64,000 bases of DNA from Pontimonas sp. (lineage in GTDB: Bacteria > Actinomycetota > Actinomycetes > Actinomycetales > Microbacteriaceae). Positions 1 through 11,384 of the stretch are shown here, in pieces (positions within the stretch are counted from its first letter, which is position 1; each line of letters opens with the position of its first letter). Location of the stretch: the NCBI GenBank assembly GCA_018402295.1, contig JAGYJI010000007.1, forward strand, positions 111,464 to 175,463, read 5' to 3'. The translations under genes and the position numbers were made by a program. The notes below the pieces were generated by a model. That model saw only the letters and a program-made list of their open reading frames with translations. It did not search any database and was not told the DNA's origin.

Positions 1-116
1 CGCTGCGCTTTAGTCTTGGCTACCACACCACCGAGGACGACATCGAGGCTGTCGTGTCGGTATTTCCCCGCGTTGTCGAGCAAGCTCGAGCCGCGGGGAT
101 GGCCTCTGGTCGCTAA
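1..116 (+). CDS. Cysteine desulfurase (NifS/IscS-like), C-terminal end, partial
   Basis: The third frame is open from the window edge to a TAA at 114-116 and gives 37 residues beginning [14 protein letters not shown]. The RxSLGxxTTxxDI motif is the usual C-terminal signature of class V aminotransferase cysteine desulfurases, in which the last helix follows a Ser-Leu-Gly strand. The gene lies 44 bases upstream of mnmA. That context supports the call, because a desulfurase supplies the persulfide sulfur used by the tRNA thiolase and nifS-mnmA pairs are common in Actinobacteria. The catalytic cysteine and PLP lysine lie outside the window, so the paralogue cannot be assigned. Confidence 0.8.
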   Translation, partial: LRFSLGYHTTEDDIEAVVSVFPRVVEQARAAGMASGR

Positions 117-160
117 CACCGGGCGCTTGGGGCCTCTTCCCGGAGGCACTGCCTACACTG

Positions 161-1315
161 GTGGGCGTGAAAGTTTTGGCAGCGATGAGCGGTGGCGTTG
201 ATAGCGCCGTTGCGGCGGCGCGCGCCGTGGAGGCGGGGCACGAGGTTGTCGGTGTCCATTTGGCGCTCTCACGGATGCCGGGAACTCTCCGAACAGGGTC
301 CAGAGGGTGCTGCACCATCGAGGATTCGATGGATGCCAGGCGGGTCGCCGACATGCTGGGGATTCCCTTCTATGTCTGGGATTTCTCGGAGAGATTCGCC
401 CAGGATGTGGTCCAGGACTTCATCGATGAATACTCGGAGGGTCGAACCCCTAACCCCTGCATGCGCTGTAATCAGCACATCAAGTTCCAGGCGGTGCTGG
501 AGCGGGGTCTTGCTCTGGGTTTTGACGCCATCGCCACCGGGCACTACGCCTCCGTGGTGGAGGGGCCACACGGCAAAGAGCTCCACCGCGCCGCCACCTG
601 GGCAAAAGATCAGTCCTATGTGCTGGGTGTACTGACCACCGAGCAACTCGAGCATTGCTATTTTCCCCTCGCCACCACCCCCTCCAAAGATGAGGTCCGG
701 GCTGAGGCGGCCGAGCGCGGTTTCTTTGTCGCAGCGAAGCCCGACAGTCATGACATCTGCTTTATCCCCGATGGGGACACCCGGGGATGGCTTGCCGAGC
801 GTGTGGGTGAGCAGGAAGGTCCGGTTCTCACCTCGGAGGGCGAGGTGGTCGGCTCCCATCAGGGAGCCCACGCCTACACCGTGGGTCAGCGAAAAGGTCT
901 CCAGCTGGGCTACCCCGCAGCTGATGGAAAACCCCGCTACGTCCTGGAGGTTCGCCCCAAAACCAACGAGGTCATCGTCGGACCCAAAGAGGCACTGGCG
1001 ATCAGTGAGCTGGCGGGCTCCGTGATGAGTTTTGCCGGGGCTGACCCGGTCCGCTCGGGACTGGCCGAGGACGCCAGTGACGAGCACGGCTTTGGTTGCG
1101 AACCCTTCTCCTGCCACGTTCAGGTGCGAGCGCACGCCGACCCGGTCCCCGCACGCGCCCGAGTTGCCGGTGGTGAGCTGATGGTGAGTCTCGAGGAGCC
1201 ACTGCTCGGTGTTGCTCCTGGACAAAGTGCCGTGGTCTATGTGGGAACCCGAGTTCTCGGCCAGTGCACCATTGATCGGACCGTGAGTGCGTTGCAGGAG
1301 GTCAGCAGTGGCTGA
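161..1315 (+). CDS. mnmA: tRNA-specific 2-thiouridylase MnmA
   Basis: MnmA makes 2-thiouridine at wobble position 34 of tRNA-Lys, -Glu and -Gln, using ATP and persulfide sulfur from a desulfurase. The 384-residue product (E. coli 368) has the PP-loop SGGVDS at residues 10-15, the catalytic Cys100 in NPCMRCN and its partner Cys200 in DICFIPDG, followed by the C-terminal beta-barrel domain. Start: GTG at 161 is chosen because GGAGG at 142-146 is nearer to it; GTG at 167 ([10 protein letters not shown]) matches most homologues equally well. The stop overlaps the dxr start by 8 bases, so the two are probably cotranscribed. Confidence 0.96.
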   Translation: MGVKVLAAMSGGVDSAVAAARAVEAGHEVVGVHLALSRMPGTLRTGSRGCCTIEDSMDARRVADMLGIPFYVWDFSERFAQDVVQDFIDEYSEGRTPNPCMRCNQHIKFQAVLERGLALGFDAIATGHYASVVEGPHGKELHRAATWAKDQSYVLGVLTTEQLEHCYFPLATTPSKDEVRAEAAERGFFVAAKPDSHDICFIPDGDTRGWLAERVGEQEGPVLTSEGEVVGSHQGAHAYTVGQRKGLQLGYPAADGKPRYVLEVRPKTNEVIVGPKEALAISELAGSVMSFAGADPVRSGLAEDASDEHGFGCEPFSCHVQVRAHADPVPARARVAGGELMVSLEEPLLGVAPGQSAVVYVGTRVLGQCTIDRTVSALQEVSSG

Positions 1316-2416
1316 GGCCCTGCGCCGACGTGTCATCATCCTCGGCTCCACCGGCTCCATTGGCACCCAGGCGCTGGAGGTCATTCACCGCAATCCTGAG
1401 CGCTTCGAGGTGGTCGGACTTGCCGCCGGGCAGAACCGAGACCTCGCCCTGTCACAAGCGGACGCGCTGGGTCTAGATCACCAGCGTGTGGTGTTTGGGG
1501 CGGAGGATGCCACTGCGCTGATGGGTGATGTGTCCTGCGATGTGGTGCTCAATGGCATCACCGGTTCCGTGGGGCTCCTGCCCACTCTGGCAGCTTTGGA
1601 ATCTGGGGCCACGCTGGCTTTGGCCAACAAGGAGAGCCTGATTGTGGGGGGCGACCTGGTCTTGGACGCGAGAGTGCGGCCAGACCAGATTGTTCCGGTG
1701 GACTCGGAGCACTCCGCTCTCGCTCAAGCGCTGATGGCCGGGTCACACTCCGAAGTGGCGAAACTGATTGTGACGGCGAGCGGTGGACCTTTCGGGGGCG
1801 CAGTGCAGAGTCCCTGGCCGGTGTAACACCCGAGGAAGCGCTCGCGCACCCCACCTGGAATATGGGTCTCGTGGTGACCACCAACTCCGCCACCCTGGTC
1901 AATAAGGGTCTCGAAGTGATCGAGGCCCACCTGCTTTTTGATATTCCCTTCCCGCGCATTGAGGTCACCGTGCACCCACAATCGGTGGTCCACTCGCTGG
2001 TCGAGTTCCACGATGGCTCCACCCTCGCCCAAGCGTCCCCGCCGGATATGCGGGTTCCCATTGCCTGGGGCTTGAGCTGGCCCGATCGAATTCCCGGCGT
2101 GATGCCGGGAATTGACTGGAGTGAGTCCCACACCTGGACCTTTGAACCCCTCGATGAGGCAGCATTCCCGGCGGTGTCGATGGCGAAAGCTGCGGGCGAG
2201 CGCGGAGAGACGTTCCCGGCGGTGTTTAACGCCGCCAATGAGCAGGCAGTCCACGCCTTTCATCGAGGCGAGATCTCGCTGCCGGGCATCATCGAGGTCA
2301 TCTCGCACGCGCTGGAGAGCCACCAGCCCCAGGGGATGTCGGTGGAGGCGGTGCTGGAGGCAGAGCGCGTGGCCCGTGATGTTGCGGATGCGTTCATCGC
2401 GGCCCAGCGGTCCTAA
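1308..2416 (+). CDS. dxr: 1-deoxy-D-xylulose 5-phosphate reductoisomerase (one frameshift)
   Basis: Dxr converts DXP to MEP with NADPH, the committed step of the non-mevalonate isoprenoid pathway. The GTG start at 1308 follows GGAGG at 1297-1301 and begins with a Rossmann motif GSTGSIG (residues 13-19). LANKESL (NADPH/metal region) and PVDSEHSA (metal-binding Asp and Glu) are present. The frame breaks near 1788-1797: the first part runs into a stop at 1826, while the correct continuation ([17 protein letters not shown], then HPTWNMG) is in the next frame, consistent with one lost base. The repaired length is about 370 residues, normal for the family. Essentiality argues for a sequencing error, not a pseudogene. 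Confidence 0.93.
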
Positions 2417-2455
2417 AGCTTTCTAAGCTCGCTCGTCGGTGGGCTCCAATAGAGT

Positions 2456-3790
2456 GTGCGCGTGGACACCGTCATGCTCTTCATTCTGGGCGTGGTCGTC
2501 GTTGCGGTGGGGCTTCTGGTCTCGATCGCCCTCCACGAGTGGGGGCATTACTACCCCGCCAAAAAGTTTGGCGTCTACATCTCCCAGTTCATGATTGGCT
2601 TTGGGCCAACCCTGTTCTCCCGAAGAAAGGGAGACACCGAGTACGGCATTAAGGCCATTCCGCTCGGCGGTTATGTCGCGATGGCGGGAATGTATGCCCC
2701 CACCCGCCCTGACCAGAAAACGGAGACCTCGACGACAGGTTTTTTTGATCAGGTTGTCGGTGACTCTGCGGTCCCCGAGGGGGCAACCGAGGTCGATATC
2801 GACACCCGAAGTTTTTACCGGCTCCCGCTTCATCGACGCATCATCATCATGCTCGGTGGCCCGGTGATGAACCTGTTCATCGCGATTGTTCTCTACGCAG
2901 TGGTTCTGATGGGGTTTGGTGTTCCCTCCTTGAGTGTGACGGTGGGGTCTGTGTCGGAGTGCGTGGTGCCGGCAACGGAGTCCAGAAGCGAGTGCCTTCC
3001 TGATGACCCGGCAGCTCCCGGAGCTGCCGCGGGAATGCTCCCCGGCGATCGAATCCTCAGCGTTGCCGGCGAGGACATCGATGAGTGGTTCCGCCTCACC
3101 GAGATCATTCGCACCTCACCCGGGCGCCCCGTTGATGTCGTCGTGGATCGCGGGGGCGATGCGGTGCAGCTGAGTGTGACGCCGCTGCTGAGCGAGCGCT
3201 ACGCGTTTGATGAGTCCGGCGAGATTCTGGTGGATGAGGCGGGGAACCCGGTGGTGGAGTATGTCGGGTTTGTCGGAATTGGATCCTCTCTGGAAAACCA
3301 GCGGCAGAGTGTCACCACCGTCCTGCCGGCTGTGTGGGACAACGTCGTCGGAGTGGTTCGCGTCATTGTGACCCTGCCCCAGCGCCTTGTCGATGTTGCC
3401 CAAGCTGCTTTTGGGCCCGAGGAGCGCGATCCCAATGGCCCCCTCAGCGTGGTGGGCGTGGGTCGGATTGCCGGGGAAATTGCGTCAGTGGAGAGCCTCG
3501 CTGTGCGTGACCGAGTCGCCAGCCTGGTGGGGATTGTCGCCTCCCTCAACGTTGCGCTGTTTGTATTCAACCTCGTGCCGCTCCTGCCACTGGATGGTGG
3601 CCACGTTGCCGTGGGGCTGTATGAGGGGGCAAAGCGTCGCCTCTACAGGGCCTTGGGGAAGCAGGATCCTGGACCGGTGAACGCCAGCTCGTTGATTCCC
3701 GTGACCCTGGTGGTGGTGGCGATTTTGGGGGGCATGAGTCTGTTGCTGATGTATGCCGACATTGTGAATCCGATACGACTGTTCTCCTAG
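2456..3790 (+). CDS. rseP: Site-2 intramembrane metalloprotease RseP (M50)
   Basis: A 444-residue membrane zinc protease of the RseP/Rip1 family, which cleaves anti-sigma factors and signal peptide remnants within the membrane. The first transmembrane helix carries HEWGH (His27-Glu28-His31). A second segment is near residues 137-157, a PDZ domain lies at about 185-260, and the C-terminal helix has the third zinc ligand in PLLPLDGGH (Asp380). The annotated GTG at 2456 may be replaced by GTG 2462 or ATG 2474, because no strong ribosome binding site is visible. The dxr-rseP-ispG order is conserved in many Actinobacteria. Confidence 0.95.
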   Translation: MRVDTVMLFILGVVVVAVGLLVSIALHEWGHYYPAKKFGVYISQFMIGFGPTLFSRRKGDTEYGIKAIPLGGYVAMAGMYAPTRPDQKTETSTTGFFDQVVGDSAVPEGATEVDIDTRSFYRLPLHRRIIIMLGGPVMNLFIAIVLYAVVLMGFGVPSLSVTVGSVSECVVPATESRSECLPDDPAAPGAAAGMLPGDRILSVAGEDIDEWFRLTEIIRTSPGRPVDVVVDRGGDAVQLSVTPLLSERYAFDESGEILVDEAGNPVVEYVGFVGIGSSLENQRQSVTTVLPAVWDNVVGVVRVIVTLPQRLVDVAQAAFGPEERDPNGPLSVVGVGRIAGEIASVESLAVRDRVASLVGIVASLNVALFVFNLVPLLPLDGGHVAVGLYEGAKRRLYRALGKQDPGPVNASSLIPVTLVVVAILGGMSLLLMYADIVNPIRLFS

Positions 3791-3896
3791 GACTCGCGTG
3801 GCTTGGCTGTGAGCATCGATTAAGAATCACGCCTTAAGCTAGGACGGCACGCCTGAGGTATTCTCGGGCTGTTCACGAGAGAAGGATGGGGCGAGA

Positions 3897-5045
3897 GTGC
3901 CAGCAGTCAACCTGGGATTACCCAAAGTCCCGGAAACCCTCAACCCTCGTCGCACCACCCGACAGATCAAGGTCGGGAAGGTCATGGTCGGGAGCGAGCA
4001 CCAAATCAGTGTGCAGTCGATGACGACGACTCAGACCACCGACATCAACGGAACCCTGCAGCAGATTGCTGAGCTCACGGCCACGGGCTGTGACATCGTG
4101 CGCGTTGCCGTTCCCACCGGCGATGACGCGGAGGCTTTGCCCATCATTGCCAAGAAGAGCCAGATTCCCGTGATCGCGGACATCCACTTCCAGCCCAAGT
4201 ATGTCTTTCAGGCAATTGATGCCGGGTGTGCAGCGGTTCGGGTGAACCCCGGAAACATCAAGAAGTTTGACGACCGGGTGGGCGAAATCGCGAAGGCAGC
4301 CAAAGACGCGGGAGTGAGCATTCGTATCGGTGTGAACGCTGGATCCCTGGACCCTCGTCTGCTCGAGAAATATGGCAAGCCCACCGCGGAGGCTCTCGTG
4401 GAGAGCGCAGTGTGGGAAGCAAGCCTGTTTGAAGAGCACGACTTTCACGATTTCAAAATCTCGGTCAAGCACAACGACCCGATTGTCATGGTCAAGGCTT
4501 ACCGTCAGCTGGCGGAGCGCGGTGACTGGCCCCTGCACTTGGGCGTGACTGAGGCTGGACCAGCTTTCCAGGGCACCATCAAGTCCTCTGTTGCGTTTGG
4601 AATTCTGCTGAGTGAGGGCATCGGTGACACCATTCGGGTGTCGCTCTCGGCTCCTCCTGCGGAGGAAGTCAAAGTGGGGCTCAAGATCCTGGAGTCGTTG
4701 AACTTGCGCGAGCGCAAGCTCGAGATTGTGTCGTGCCCGAGTTGTGGGAGGGCGCAGGTCGATGTCTACACGCTCGCTGAGGACGTCACGAAGGGGCTCG
4801 AGGGTATGACGGTTCCCTTGCGCGTTGCCGTCATGGGGTGCGTGGTGAACGGACCTGGAGAAGCTCGCGAAGCTGATCTCGGTGTCGCTAGCGGTAATGG
4901 CAAGGGTCAGATCTTTGTCAAGGGTGAAGTCATTAAGACTGTTCCTGAGTCGGAGATTGTTCAGACCCTGATCGAGGAAGCCAACCGCTTGGCAGCGGAA
5001 ATGCCCGATGCGCCCCAGGGTTCACCCGAGGTCGTCACGGTCTAA
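3897..5045 (+). CDS. ispG: 4-hydroxy-3-methylbut-2-enyl diphosphate synthase (flavodoxin)
   Basis: IspG (GcpE) reduces MEcPP to HMBPP, the penultimate MEP pathway step, with a [4Fe-4S] cluster. The product has 382 residues. Cluster ligands are visible as Cys280 and Cys283 in [11 protein letters not shown] and Cys315 in [10 protein letters not shown]. The N-terminal TIM barrel carries [10 protein letters not shown] and RVNPGNI. The start is GTG 3897, preceded by GAAGGATGGGG at 3881-3891. It belongs to the same isoprenoid cluster as dxr, but 106 bases separate it from rseP, so it may have its own promoter. Confidence 0.97.
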   Translation: MPAVNLGLPKVPETLNPRRTTRQIKVGKVMVGSEHQISVQSMTTTQTTDINGTLQQIAELTATGCDIVRVAVPTGDDAEALPIIAKKSQIPVIADIHFQPKYVFQAIDAGCAAVRVNPGNIKKFDDRVGEIAKAAKDAGVSIRIGVNAGSLDPRLLEKYGKPTAEALVESAVWEASLFEEHDFHDFKISVKHNDPIVMVKAYRQLAERGDWPLHLGVTEAGPAFQGTIKSSVAFGILLSEGIGDTIRVSLSAPPAEEVKVGLKILESLNLRERKLEIVSCPSCGRAQVDVYTLAEDVTKGLEGMTVPLRVAVMGCVVNGPGEAREADLGVASGNGKGQIFVKGEVIKTVPESEIVQTLIEEANRLAAEMPDAPQGSPEVVTV

Positions 5046-5064
5046 GCCCCGGTAGTCTGTTCGG

Positions 5065-6839
5065 GTGCCCACACTTCTCTCCCAGCTCTTTGTCCGAACG
5101 CTTCGCGAGGATCCGAGCGATGGCGATGTTGCCAGCCACAAGTGGTTGGTCAGAGCTGGTTATATCCGCAGGCAAGCACCCGGTATTTTTGCCTGGCTTC
5201 CCATGGGTTTGCGGGTTCGCCAGAGGGTTGAGCGCATCGTTCACGAGGAAATGCAGGCCGCAGGCGCTCAGCACGTTCACTTTCCCGCACTGCTGCCCAA
5301 GGAGCCCTATGAGGCCACCGGGCGCTGGGATGAGTACGGGGATGGCATCTTCCGCCTGAAGGATCGCAAAGGTGCTGAGTATCTGCTGGCGCCCACCCAC
5401 GAAGAAGTTTTCACCTTGACGGTGAAGGATCTCTACTCGAGCTATAAAGACCTTCCGCTGATGATCTATCAGATCCAGGACAAGTATCGCGACGAAGCCC
5501 GGCCTCGAGCGGGCCTGTTGCGCGGTCGTGAGTTCTCCATGAAAGACGCCTACTCCTTCGATTACACCGATGAGGGGCTGGAGAAGTCCTATCAGGCGCA
5601 GCGCGACGCTTACGAGCGAATCTTTCAGCGCCTGGGGCTTGAGTATGTGATTGTTCAAGCCGATGCGGGCGCTATGGGTGGGTCTCGCAGTGAAGAGTTC
5701 CTGCACCCCACGGATGTGGGGGAGGACACTTTTGTTCGCACCGATGGCGGATATGCCGCCAACGTGGAGGCGTACCGGGTCACACCACCGGCACCGATTC
5801 CTTTCGAAGGGGTCCCAGCTCCTGTGGTGTTTGATTCTCCGGACACCCCCACGATTGACACTCTTGTCGCACTGGCCAATGAACGCCACCCGAAGGAGGG
5901 TGGAACGTGGGAGGCTGCCGACACCCTCAAGAACGTCGTGCTGAAGTTGACTCAGCCTGATGGGGAATCACAGCTCGTCATCGTGGGGATTCCCGGTGAT
6001 CGTGACGTTGATATGAAACGAGCGGAAGCCTTCTTTGGCCCCGCGCTAGTGGAGCAGGCCGAGGACGCTGACTTCCGCAAGCACACAGCGCTGGTCAAGG
6101 GATACATCGGCCCGTGGTCAGCCGCGGGAGCTGTATTGGGAGAGAAATCCACCAGCGGCATGAGGTTCCTGGTGGACCCCCGTGTGGTGGAGGGAACGAG
6201 TTGGGTGACCGGAGCCAACGAACACGAGAAGCACGTGTTCAACCTGGTCTGTGGTCGAGATTTCACTCCCGATGGCGTGGCAGACATTGCCTCTGTGCGA
6301 GAGGGAGACGAAGCTCCGGATGGTTCAGGCCCGCTGAAAGCTGCTCGAGGAATGGAAATTGGGCACGTGTTCCAGCTCGGTCGCAAATATGCCGAAGCTT
6401 TGGGGCTTCAGGTCTTGGATGAGAATGGCTCCCTCGTGACGGTCACCATGGGCTCCTACGGCATTGGGGTCACCCGCCTGGTTGCCGTCCTTGCCGAAGC
6501 TAACCACGATGACAAGGGACTGATCTGGCCAGAGGCCGTGGCACCCTTCGATGTTCACGTCGTGGCGGCGGGCAAAGACGACGTGGTGTTTGAGGTTGCC
6601 GCTTCGCTGTCCGCGACCCTAGAAGCTGCCGGACACGATGTGTTGTATGACGATCGACCCAAGTTGTCCCCGGTGTGAAGTTTGCTGATGCAGAAATTCT
6701 CGGTGTTCCGCACATCGTGATCGTTGGCCGTGGGGCTGCTGAGGGCATGGTGGAGTATTGGGATCGTCGCAGTGGTGAGCGCACCGACATGCCCCTGGCA
6801 GACGTGGCGGACGCTCACTCGCTCGTTAGGGTCAGGTAG
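5065..6839 (+). CDS. proS: Prolyl-tRNA synthetase (one frameshift near the 3' end)
   Basis: A class II aminoacyl-tRNA synthetase charging tRNA-Pro. Motif 2 ([19 protein letters not shown]), the YbaK-like editing insertion (roughly residues 220-400), and the motif 3 region [10 protein letters not shown] are all present. The reading frame ends prematurely at 6678 after DDRPKLSPV. The expected C-terminal anticodon-binding sequence ([19 protein letters not shown]) continues in the next frame to TAG at 6837-6839. A run of four C at about 6667-6670 where five are needed explains the break. The repaired length is about 591 residues (E. coli 572). This is an essential gene, so the frameshift is almost certainly an error. 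Confidence 0.95.
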
Positions 6840-6918
6840 CCCAAAAAGCACCCCACTTGTACTCTGGTGGGGCGGATACGATACATTTCGCTCATATAAC
6901 CGAACAGGAGGGCCTCTC

Positions 6919-7926
6919 ATGGATATCGACCTGAGTGTGCTCAAGCTCATGGAGTCTGAGCGTGAAATCCCGTTTGACGAGCTTGTGGTGATCATCGAGC
7001 AAGCCATTTTGACCGCGTATGAGAAACACACCGGGATTGCTGACTACCGCGGGCAACTCAGTGACCCCAACGCTCCGCGCGCCCGCGTCGAATTGGATCG
7101 CAAGAACGGCCACGTCACCATTTTCATCCCCATCCTCAACGAGGAGGGGGAGAAAACTGGCGAGGAAGTCGACAGCCCCGAAGATTTTGGTCGCATTGCA
7201 GCGCATGCCGCCAAACAGGTGATCAATCAGCGCTTGCGAGACATTGGCGATGACCGAATCTTGGGGGAATACCGCGGGAAAGACGGAGATATCGTCTCGG
7301 GCATTGTCCAGCAGGGCCCGAACCCTCGCATGATTCACATCAACCTGGGCGAAGTGGAAGCCATTTTGCCGCCCGAGGAGCAGGTTCCGGGGGAAAACTA
7401 TGAGCACGGCTCCCGCTTGCGGGTGTATGTCACCAAAGTCGAGAAGGGCACCAAAGGCCCCTCCATTACCGTCAGTCGCACCCATCCGGGTCTCGTTCGC
7501 AAGCTTTTCGCGATGGAGGTTCCCGAAATCCACCAAGGCCTGGTCGATATTGCCTCCATTGCCCGCGAGGCCGGTCACCGCACAAAGATTGCAGTGAAGG
7601 CACTGGAGCCTGGCATCAACGCCAAGGGCGCCTGCATCGGCGAGCTGGGCCAGCGGGTTCGCGCAGTTCAGGCGGAGTTGGGTGAGGAGAAAATCGACAT
7701 CGTTGATTTCTCGGAAGATCTTGCTCAGTTTGTGGCCAACGCTTTGTCCCCGGCTAAAGTCTCGAGCGCCTTCATTTTGGATGAAGCGGCGAAGCAGGTG
7801 CGGGCTCTCGTGCCCGACTATCAACTGTCTCTTGCCATTGGAAAAGAAGGCCAGAATGCCAGGCTTGCAGCCAAACTGACGGGCGCAAAGATTGACATTC
7901 AGCCCGATTCCGTCATGGATTCTTAG
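6919..7926 (+). CDS. nusA: Transcription termination/antitermination factor NusA
   Basis: NusA binds RNA polymerase and nascent RNA and modulates pausing, termination and antitermination. From ATG 6919 (RBS CAGGAGGG at 6905-6912) the product has 335 residues. These comprise the N-terminal polymerase-binding domain, an S1 domain (GDIVSGIVQQ about residue 115), and two KH domains (KGACIGELGQRV and LAIGKEGQNARLA, both with the GxxG loop). There is no C-terminal acidic repeat extension, as usual in Actinobacteria. It lies only 79 bases after proS, with no rimP gene in between. Confidence 0.96.
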   Translation: MDIDLSVLKLMESEREIPFDELVVIIEQAILTAYEKHTGIADYRGQLSDPNAPRARVELDRKNGHVTIFIPILNEEGEKTGEEVDSPEDFGRIAAHAAKQVINQRLRDIGDDRILGEYRGKDGDIVSGIVQQGPNPRMIHINLGEVEAILPPEEQVPGENYEHGSRLRVYVTKVEKGTKGPSITVSRTHPGLVRKLFAMEVPEIHQGLVDIASIAREAGHRTKIAVKALEPGINAKGACIGELGQRVRAVQAELGEEKIDIVDFSEDLAQFVANALSPAKVSSAFILDEAAKQVRALVPDYQLSLAIGKEGQNARLAAKLTGAKIDIQPDSVMDS

Positions 7927-7973
7927 CCATCAGGCACGCCCGGGGCGTGCTGAAGGCTATGGAGGGGACTAGA

Positions 7974-8249
7974 ATGGGAATTTCCAGGCGGTGCCTGGGT
8001 TGTCACGAGTCAGACAGCACAGAAAATCTTCTGCGGTGTGTGGCACGAGATGACCAGGTGGTCGTGGATGAGAAGGAAAGAGAACCCGGACGAGGTGCGT
8101 GGGTGCACCGCAATCAGGAATGTCTCTCTCGGTCTCTTCAACGGCGGGCATGGAGCAGGGCTCTGAAAACCGGAGCTTCGCTAGATTGCTCCGCATTGGA
8201 TAACCTCAGTAGGTCACCCGACCTCGCTAAGACAAGGCTGAATGGCTAA
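7974..8249 (+). CDS. YlxR family RNA-binding protein (DUF448)
   Basis: A 91-residue protein with the YlxR signature RxCxGC (RRCLGCHES), LLRCV, the GRGAWVH motif and a C-terminal RRAWSRAL helix. YlxR proteins are small nucleic-acid-binding proteins; in some bacteria RNase P-related or regulatory roles are reported, but the function here is inferred from family only. ATG 7974 is chosen over ATG 7959 because GGAGGGG at 7961-7967 gives ideal spacing. It sits between nusA and infB in the conserved order. Confidence 0.9.
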   Translation: MGISRRCLGCHESDSTENLLRCVARDDQVVVDEKEREPGRGAWVHRNQECLSRSLQRRAWSRALKTGASLDCSALDNLSRSPDLAKTRLNG

Positions 8250-8332
8250 TGGAATCCTCATGAGTGGCTCGAAATGAGCCTCGTTTGTAGGTAGAGGCAC
8301 GCCCTGGCTGGGTGTGCCCAGACAGGAGAATT

Positions 8333-10936
8333 GTGGCTGCAAAAGCTCGCGTGCACGAAATTGCCGCGGAATTGGGTATCGACTCAAAACGCACCTTGGA
8401 GAAGCTGAAAGAAATCGGCGAGTTCGTCAAGGGGCCTTCGTCGACGATCGAACCTCCTGTGGTTCGCAAGCTCAAGGCAGCGTTCGCCGAAGAGGGCGTT
8501 GTTCCCGTCCCCGTGGAAAAAAAGCCTGAACCCAAGCCTGTGGCCAAGCCAGCTCCTGCTCCCACCCCCGATGCAACTCCCGAGCCTCCGGCACCCGAAG
8601 CGGAAGCGCCTGAGCCCTCGTCACCGACTGCGCCCCCGGCTGCCAAGGGTGGCACCCCGGGAATTCCCCGCCCAGGAAACAATCCTTTTGCCTCGAGCCA
8701 AGGCATGTCCCGCCCCGGAATCCCTCGTCCGGGAAACAATCCTTTTGCTTCTGCCCAGGGAATGGGTCGCCCCACGCCCGGCCGTCCCGGCCAGGGCGCA
8801 ACGCCACAGCGCCCCCTCGATCGTGAAGGTGGAGCACGGCCTCCCTTCCAGGCCCGCACCGGTGGCCCCGGCGGTCGTCCCGGTGGACCCGGTTTTGCTG
8901 GCCCTGGTGCCGGCGGTCCTGGAGGTGCCCCTGGTGGTCGTCCCGGCGGCGGTCGTCCCGGAGCCGGTGGTCGCGGTCGCGGCCCAGGCGGAGGAACCGC
9001 GGGAGCCTTTGGTCGCGGCGGCGGGAAGAGCAAGTCTCGCAAGTCGAAGCGGACTAAGCGTCAAGAGTTTGAAATGCGGGAGGCCCCGAGCTTAGGCGGC
9101 GTCACCATCCCCCGTGGGGATGGATCGACCGTCATTCGTCTGCGCCAAGGTGCGTCGATGAATGATTTTGCCGACAAGATTGAGAACCTGACCGGTTTCC
9201 CGGTTCCTCCAGGAAACCTGGTTACCGTGCTCTTCCAGCTGGGTGAAATGGCCACAGCTACCGAGTCTCTGGATGCCGCAACATTTGAGGTGTTGGGTGT
9301 TGAGCTTGGCTACAAGGTCCAGATTGTCTCCCCGGAGGATGAGGATAAGGAGCTTCTCGAGAGCTTCGACATCGACCTTGATGAGGAAGAAAACGAAGAG
9401 GACCTGGTCATCCGTCCTCCGGTGGTGACCGTGATGGGTCACGTCGATCACGGTAAGACGAAACTGCTGGACGCTATTCGAAGCGCCAACGTCGTCGCCG
9501 GCGAAGCCGGTGGCATTACCCAGCACATCGGTGCTTACCAGGTGTGGACAGAGCACGAGGGTATCGAGCGAGCCATTACCTTCATCGATACACCCGGTCA
9601 CGAGGCGTTCACCGCCATGCGTGCTCGTGGAGCCCAGGTCACCGACATCGCCATCCTGGTGGTGGCTGCGGACGATGGCATCATGCCTCAGACCATTGAA
9701 GCCCTGAACCATGCTCAGGCTGCCGGAGTTCCCATTGTGGTCGCCATCAACAAGATGGATGCTCCCGGTGCGAAAGCAGACAAAGTCCTGCAGCAGCTCA
9801 CCGAGTTTGGTCTCGTTGCCGAGGAATACGGCGGAGACACTCAGGCCGTCAAGGTCTCGGCTCTGAAGGGTGAGGGAATCACGGAATTGCTCGATGCGGT
9901 GCTGCTCACCGCCGATGCTGGGCTTGACCTTCGGGCAAACCCGCACCGCACCGTGCGCGGTGTTGCCATTGAAGCCCGCCTCGACAAGGGTCGCGGAGCA
10001 GTGGCGACCGTGTTGGTCCAGTCGGGAACTCTCCGTGTTGGTGAGGCCATCGTGGCCGGAACCGCCTACGGACGTGTGCGCGCCATGATCGATGAGAACG
10101 GCGAATCGGTTGACGAGGCTTACCCCTCCAGGCCTGTTGCCGTCCAGGGACTCTCCAGCGTCCCCCGCGCGGGCGACAGCTTCATCGTTACCGACGATGA
10201 CCGAACCGCCCGCCAGATTGCGGAGAAGCGTGAAGCAGCAGAGCGCAATGCTCTCCTGGCGAAGGCTCGAAAGCGCATCAGCCTTGAGGACTTCACCAAG
10301 GCTCTCGAAGATGGCAAGATCGAGTCCCTCAACCTGATTATCAAGGGTGATGTCTCCGGTGCCGTTGAGGCACTCGAAGAGTCGCTGCTCAAAATCGAGG
10401 TGGACGATTCGGTTCAGCTGCGCATCATCCACCGCGGTGTCGGTGCAATCACCGAGAGCGATGTCAACCTGGCGACAATCGACAACGCAATCATCGTGGG
10501 ATTCAACGTCCGTCCGGATTCGAAGGCACGCGAGCGTGCTCAGCGAGAAGGCGTCGACGTTCGCTTCTACTCCGTGATTTACAACGCTCTGGAAGAGATC
10601 GAGAGCTCACTCAAGGGAATGCTCAAGCCCGAGTTCGAAGAGGTCCAGTCCGGTGTTGCGGAGGTTCGCGAAGTGTTCAAGTCGTCCAAGGCGGGAACCA
10701 TCGCCGGATGTATTGTGCGCTCCGGAACCATCACCAGGAACGCCAAAGCGCGCATCATCCGCGATGGAGTGGTCCTTGCGGACAACCTCACCATCGACTC
10801 GTTGCGTCGCTTCAAGGACGATGTCACCGAAGTCAAGACTGACTTCGAGTGCGGTATCGGCCTGGGCAAGCTCAAGGACATCCAGATTGGTGACGAGATC
10901 GAGACCATCGAAATGAAAGAGAAGGTCCGTGAGTAA
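8333..10936 (+). CDS. infB: Translation initiation factor IF-2
   Basis: The GTPase that places initiator tRNA on the 30S subunit and promotes subunit joining. From GTG 8333 (RBS CAGGAGAA at 8323-8330) the product has 867 residues. It begins with an IF2_N helix domain ([19 protein letters not shown]), followed by a long Pro/Gly/Arg-rich linker (about residues 60-240) with two copies of a [13 protein letters not shown] unit. The G domain has GHVDHGKT (369-376), DTPGHEAF and NKMD, then domains II, III and C2. It overlaps rbfA by 8 bases, indicating cotranscription. Confidence 0.98.
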   Translation: MAAKARVHEIAAELGIDSKRTLEKLKEIGEFVKGPSSTIEPPVVRKLKAAFAEEGVVPVPVEKKPEPKPVAKPAPAPTPDATPEPPAPEAEAPEPSSPTAPPAAKGGTPGIPRPGNNPFASSQGMSRPGIPRPGNNPFASAQGMGRPTPGRPGQGATPQRPLDREGGARPPFQARTGGPGGRPGGPGFAGPGAGGPGGAPGGRPGGGRPGAGGRGRGPGGGTAGAFGRGGGKSKSRKSKRTKRQEFEMREAPSLGGVTIPRGDGSTVIRLRQGASMNDFADKIENLTGFPVPPGNLVTVLFQLGEMATATESLDAATFEVLGVELGYKVQIVSPEDEDKELLESFDIDLDEEENEEDLVIRPPVVTVMGHVDHGKTKLLDAIRSANVVAGEAGGITQHIGAYQVWTEHEGIERAITFIDTPGHEAFTAMRARGAQVTDIAILVVAADDGIMPQTIEALNHAQAAGVPIVVAINKMDAPGAKADKVLQQLTEFGLVAEEYGGDTQAVKVSALKGEGITELLDAVLLTADAGLDLRANPHRTVRGVAIEARLDKGRGAVATVLVQSGTLRVGEAIVAGTAYGRVRAMIDENGESVDEAYPSRPVAVQGLSSVPRAGDSFIVTDDDRTARQIAEKREAAERNALLAKARKRISLEDFTKALEDGKIESLNLIIKGDVSGAVEALEESLLKIEVDDSVQLRIIHRGVGAITESDVNLATIDNAIIVGFNVRPDSKARERAQREGVDVRFYSVIYNALEEIESSLKGMLKPEFEEVQSGVAEVREVFKSSKAGTIAGCIVRSGTITRNAKARIIRDGVVLADNLTIDSLRRFKDDVTEVKTDFECGIGLGKLKDIQIGDEIETIEMKEKVRE

Positions 10937-11363
10937 CAATTCGCCTCGGGCCAGAAAAATGGCCGACCTGATTCGCCAGATTCTGGCGGAGCGCCTGCAG
11001 AAGGGCTTGCGCGATCCCCGGATGGGTTATGTGACCATCACTGATGTTCACGTGACCGGAGACTTGCAGCACGCTTCCGTGTTTTACACGGTCTTGGGTG
11101 ATGAGAAGGAGCGCGCAGACACGCACACTGCATTGACTGCAGCCACGGGCATGTTGCGCACGGAGGTGGGTAAGAACATCACCGCCAGGCTCACCCCGTC
11201 CTTGGAGTTCGTTCCCGATGGAATTCCCGAGAACGCTGCGGCCATCGAGAGCTTGCTCCAGGAAGCGCGGGAGAGAGACGCTGAGATTGAGCGCCACAAA
11301 GCGACTGCGCAATACGCTGGTGATGCGGACCCCTACAAAGTTCCCAAGCCAGAGCAGCACTAG
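10929..11363 (+). CDS. rbfA: 30S ribosome-binding factor RbfA
   Basis: RbfA is a KH-like 30S assembly factor needed for 16S rRNA 5' end maturation. The 144-residue product begins with the usual [15 protein letters not shown] helix. It then shows the [15 protein letters not shown] strand and the SLEFVPDGI region that ends the type II KH fold, plus a charged C-terminal tail. The GTG start at 10929 lies inside the end of infB, the standard translational coupling for this pair. Confidence 0.96.
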   Translation: MSNNSPRARKMADLIRQILAERLQKGLRDPRMGYVTITDVHVTGDLQHASVFYTVLGDEKERADTHTALTAATGMLRTEVGKNITARLTPSLEFVPDGIPENAAAIESLLQEARERDAEIERHKATAQYAGDADPYKVPKPEQH

Positions 11364-11384
11364 CGAGACGCGAAGGAGCAGCAC

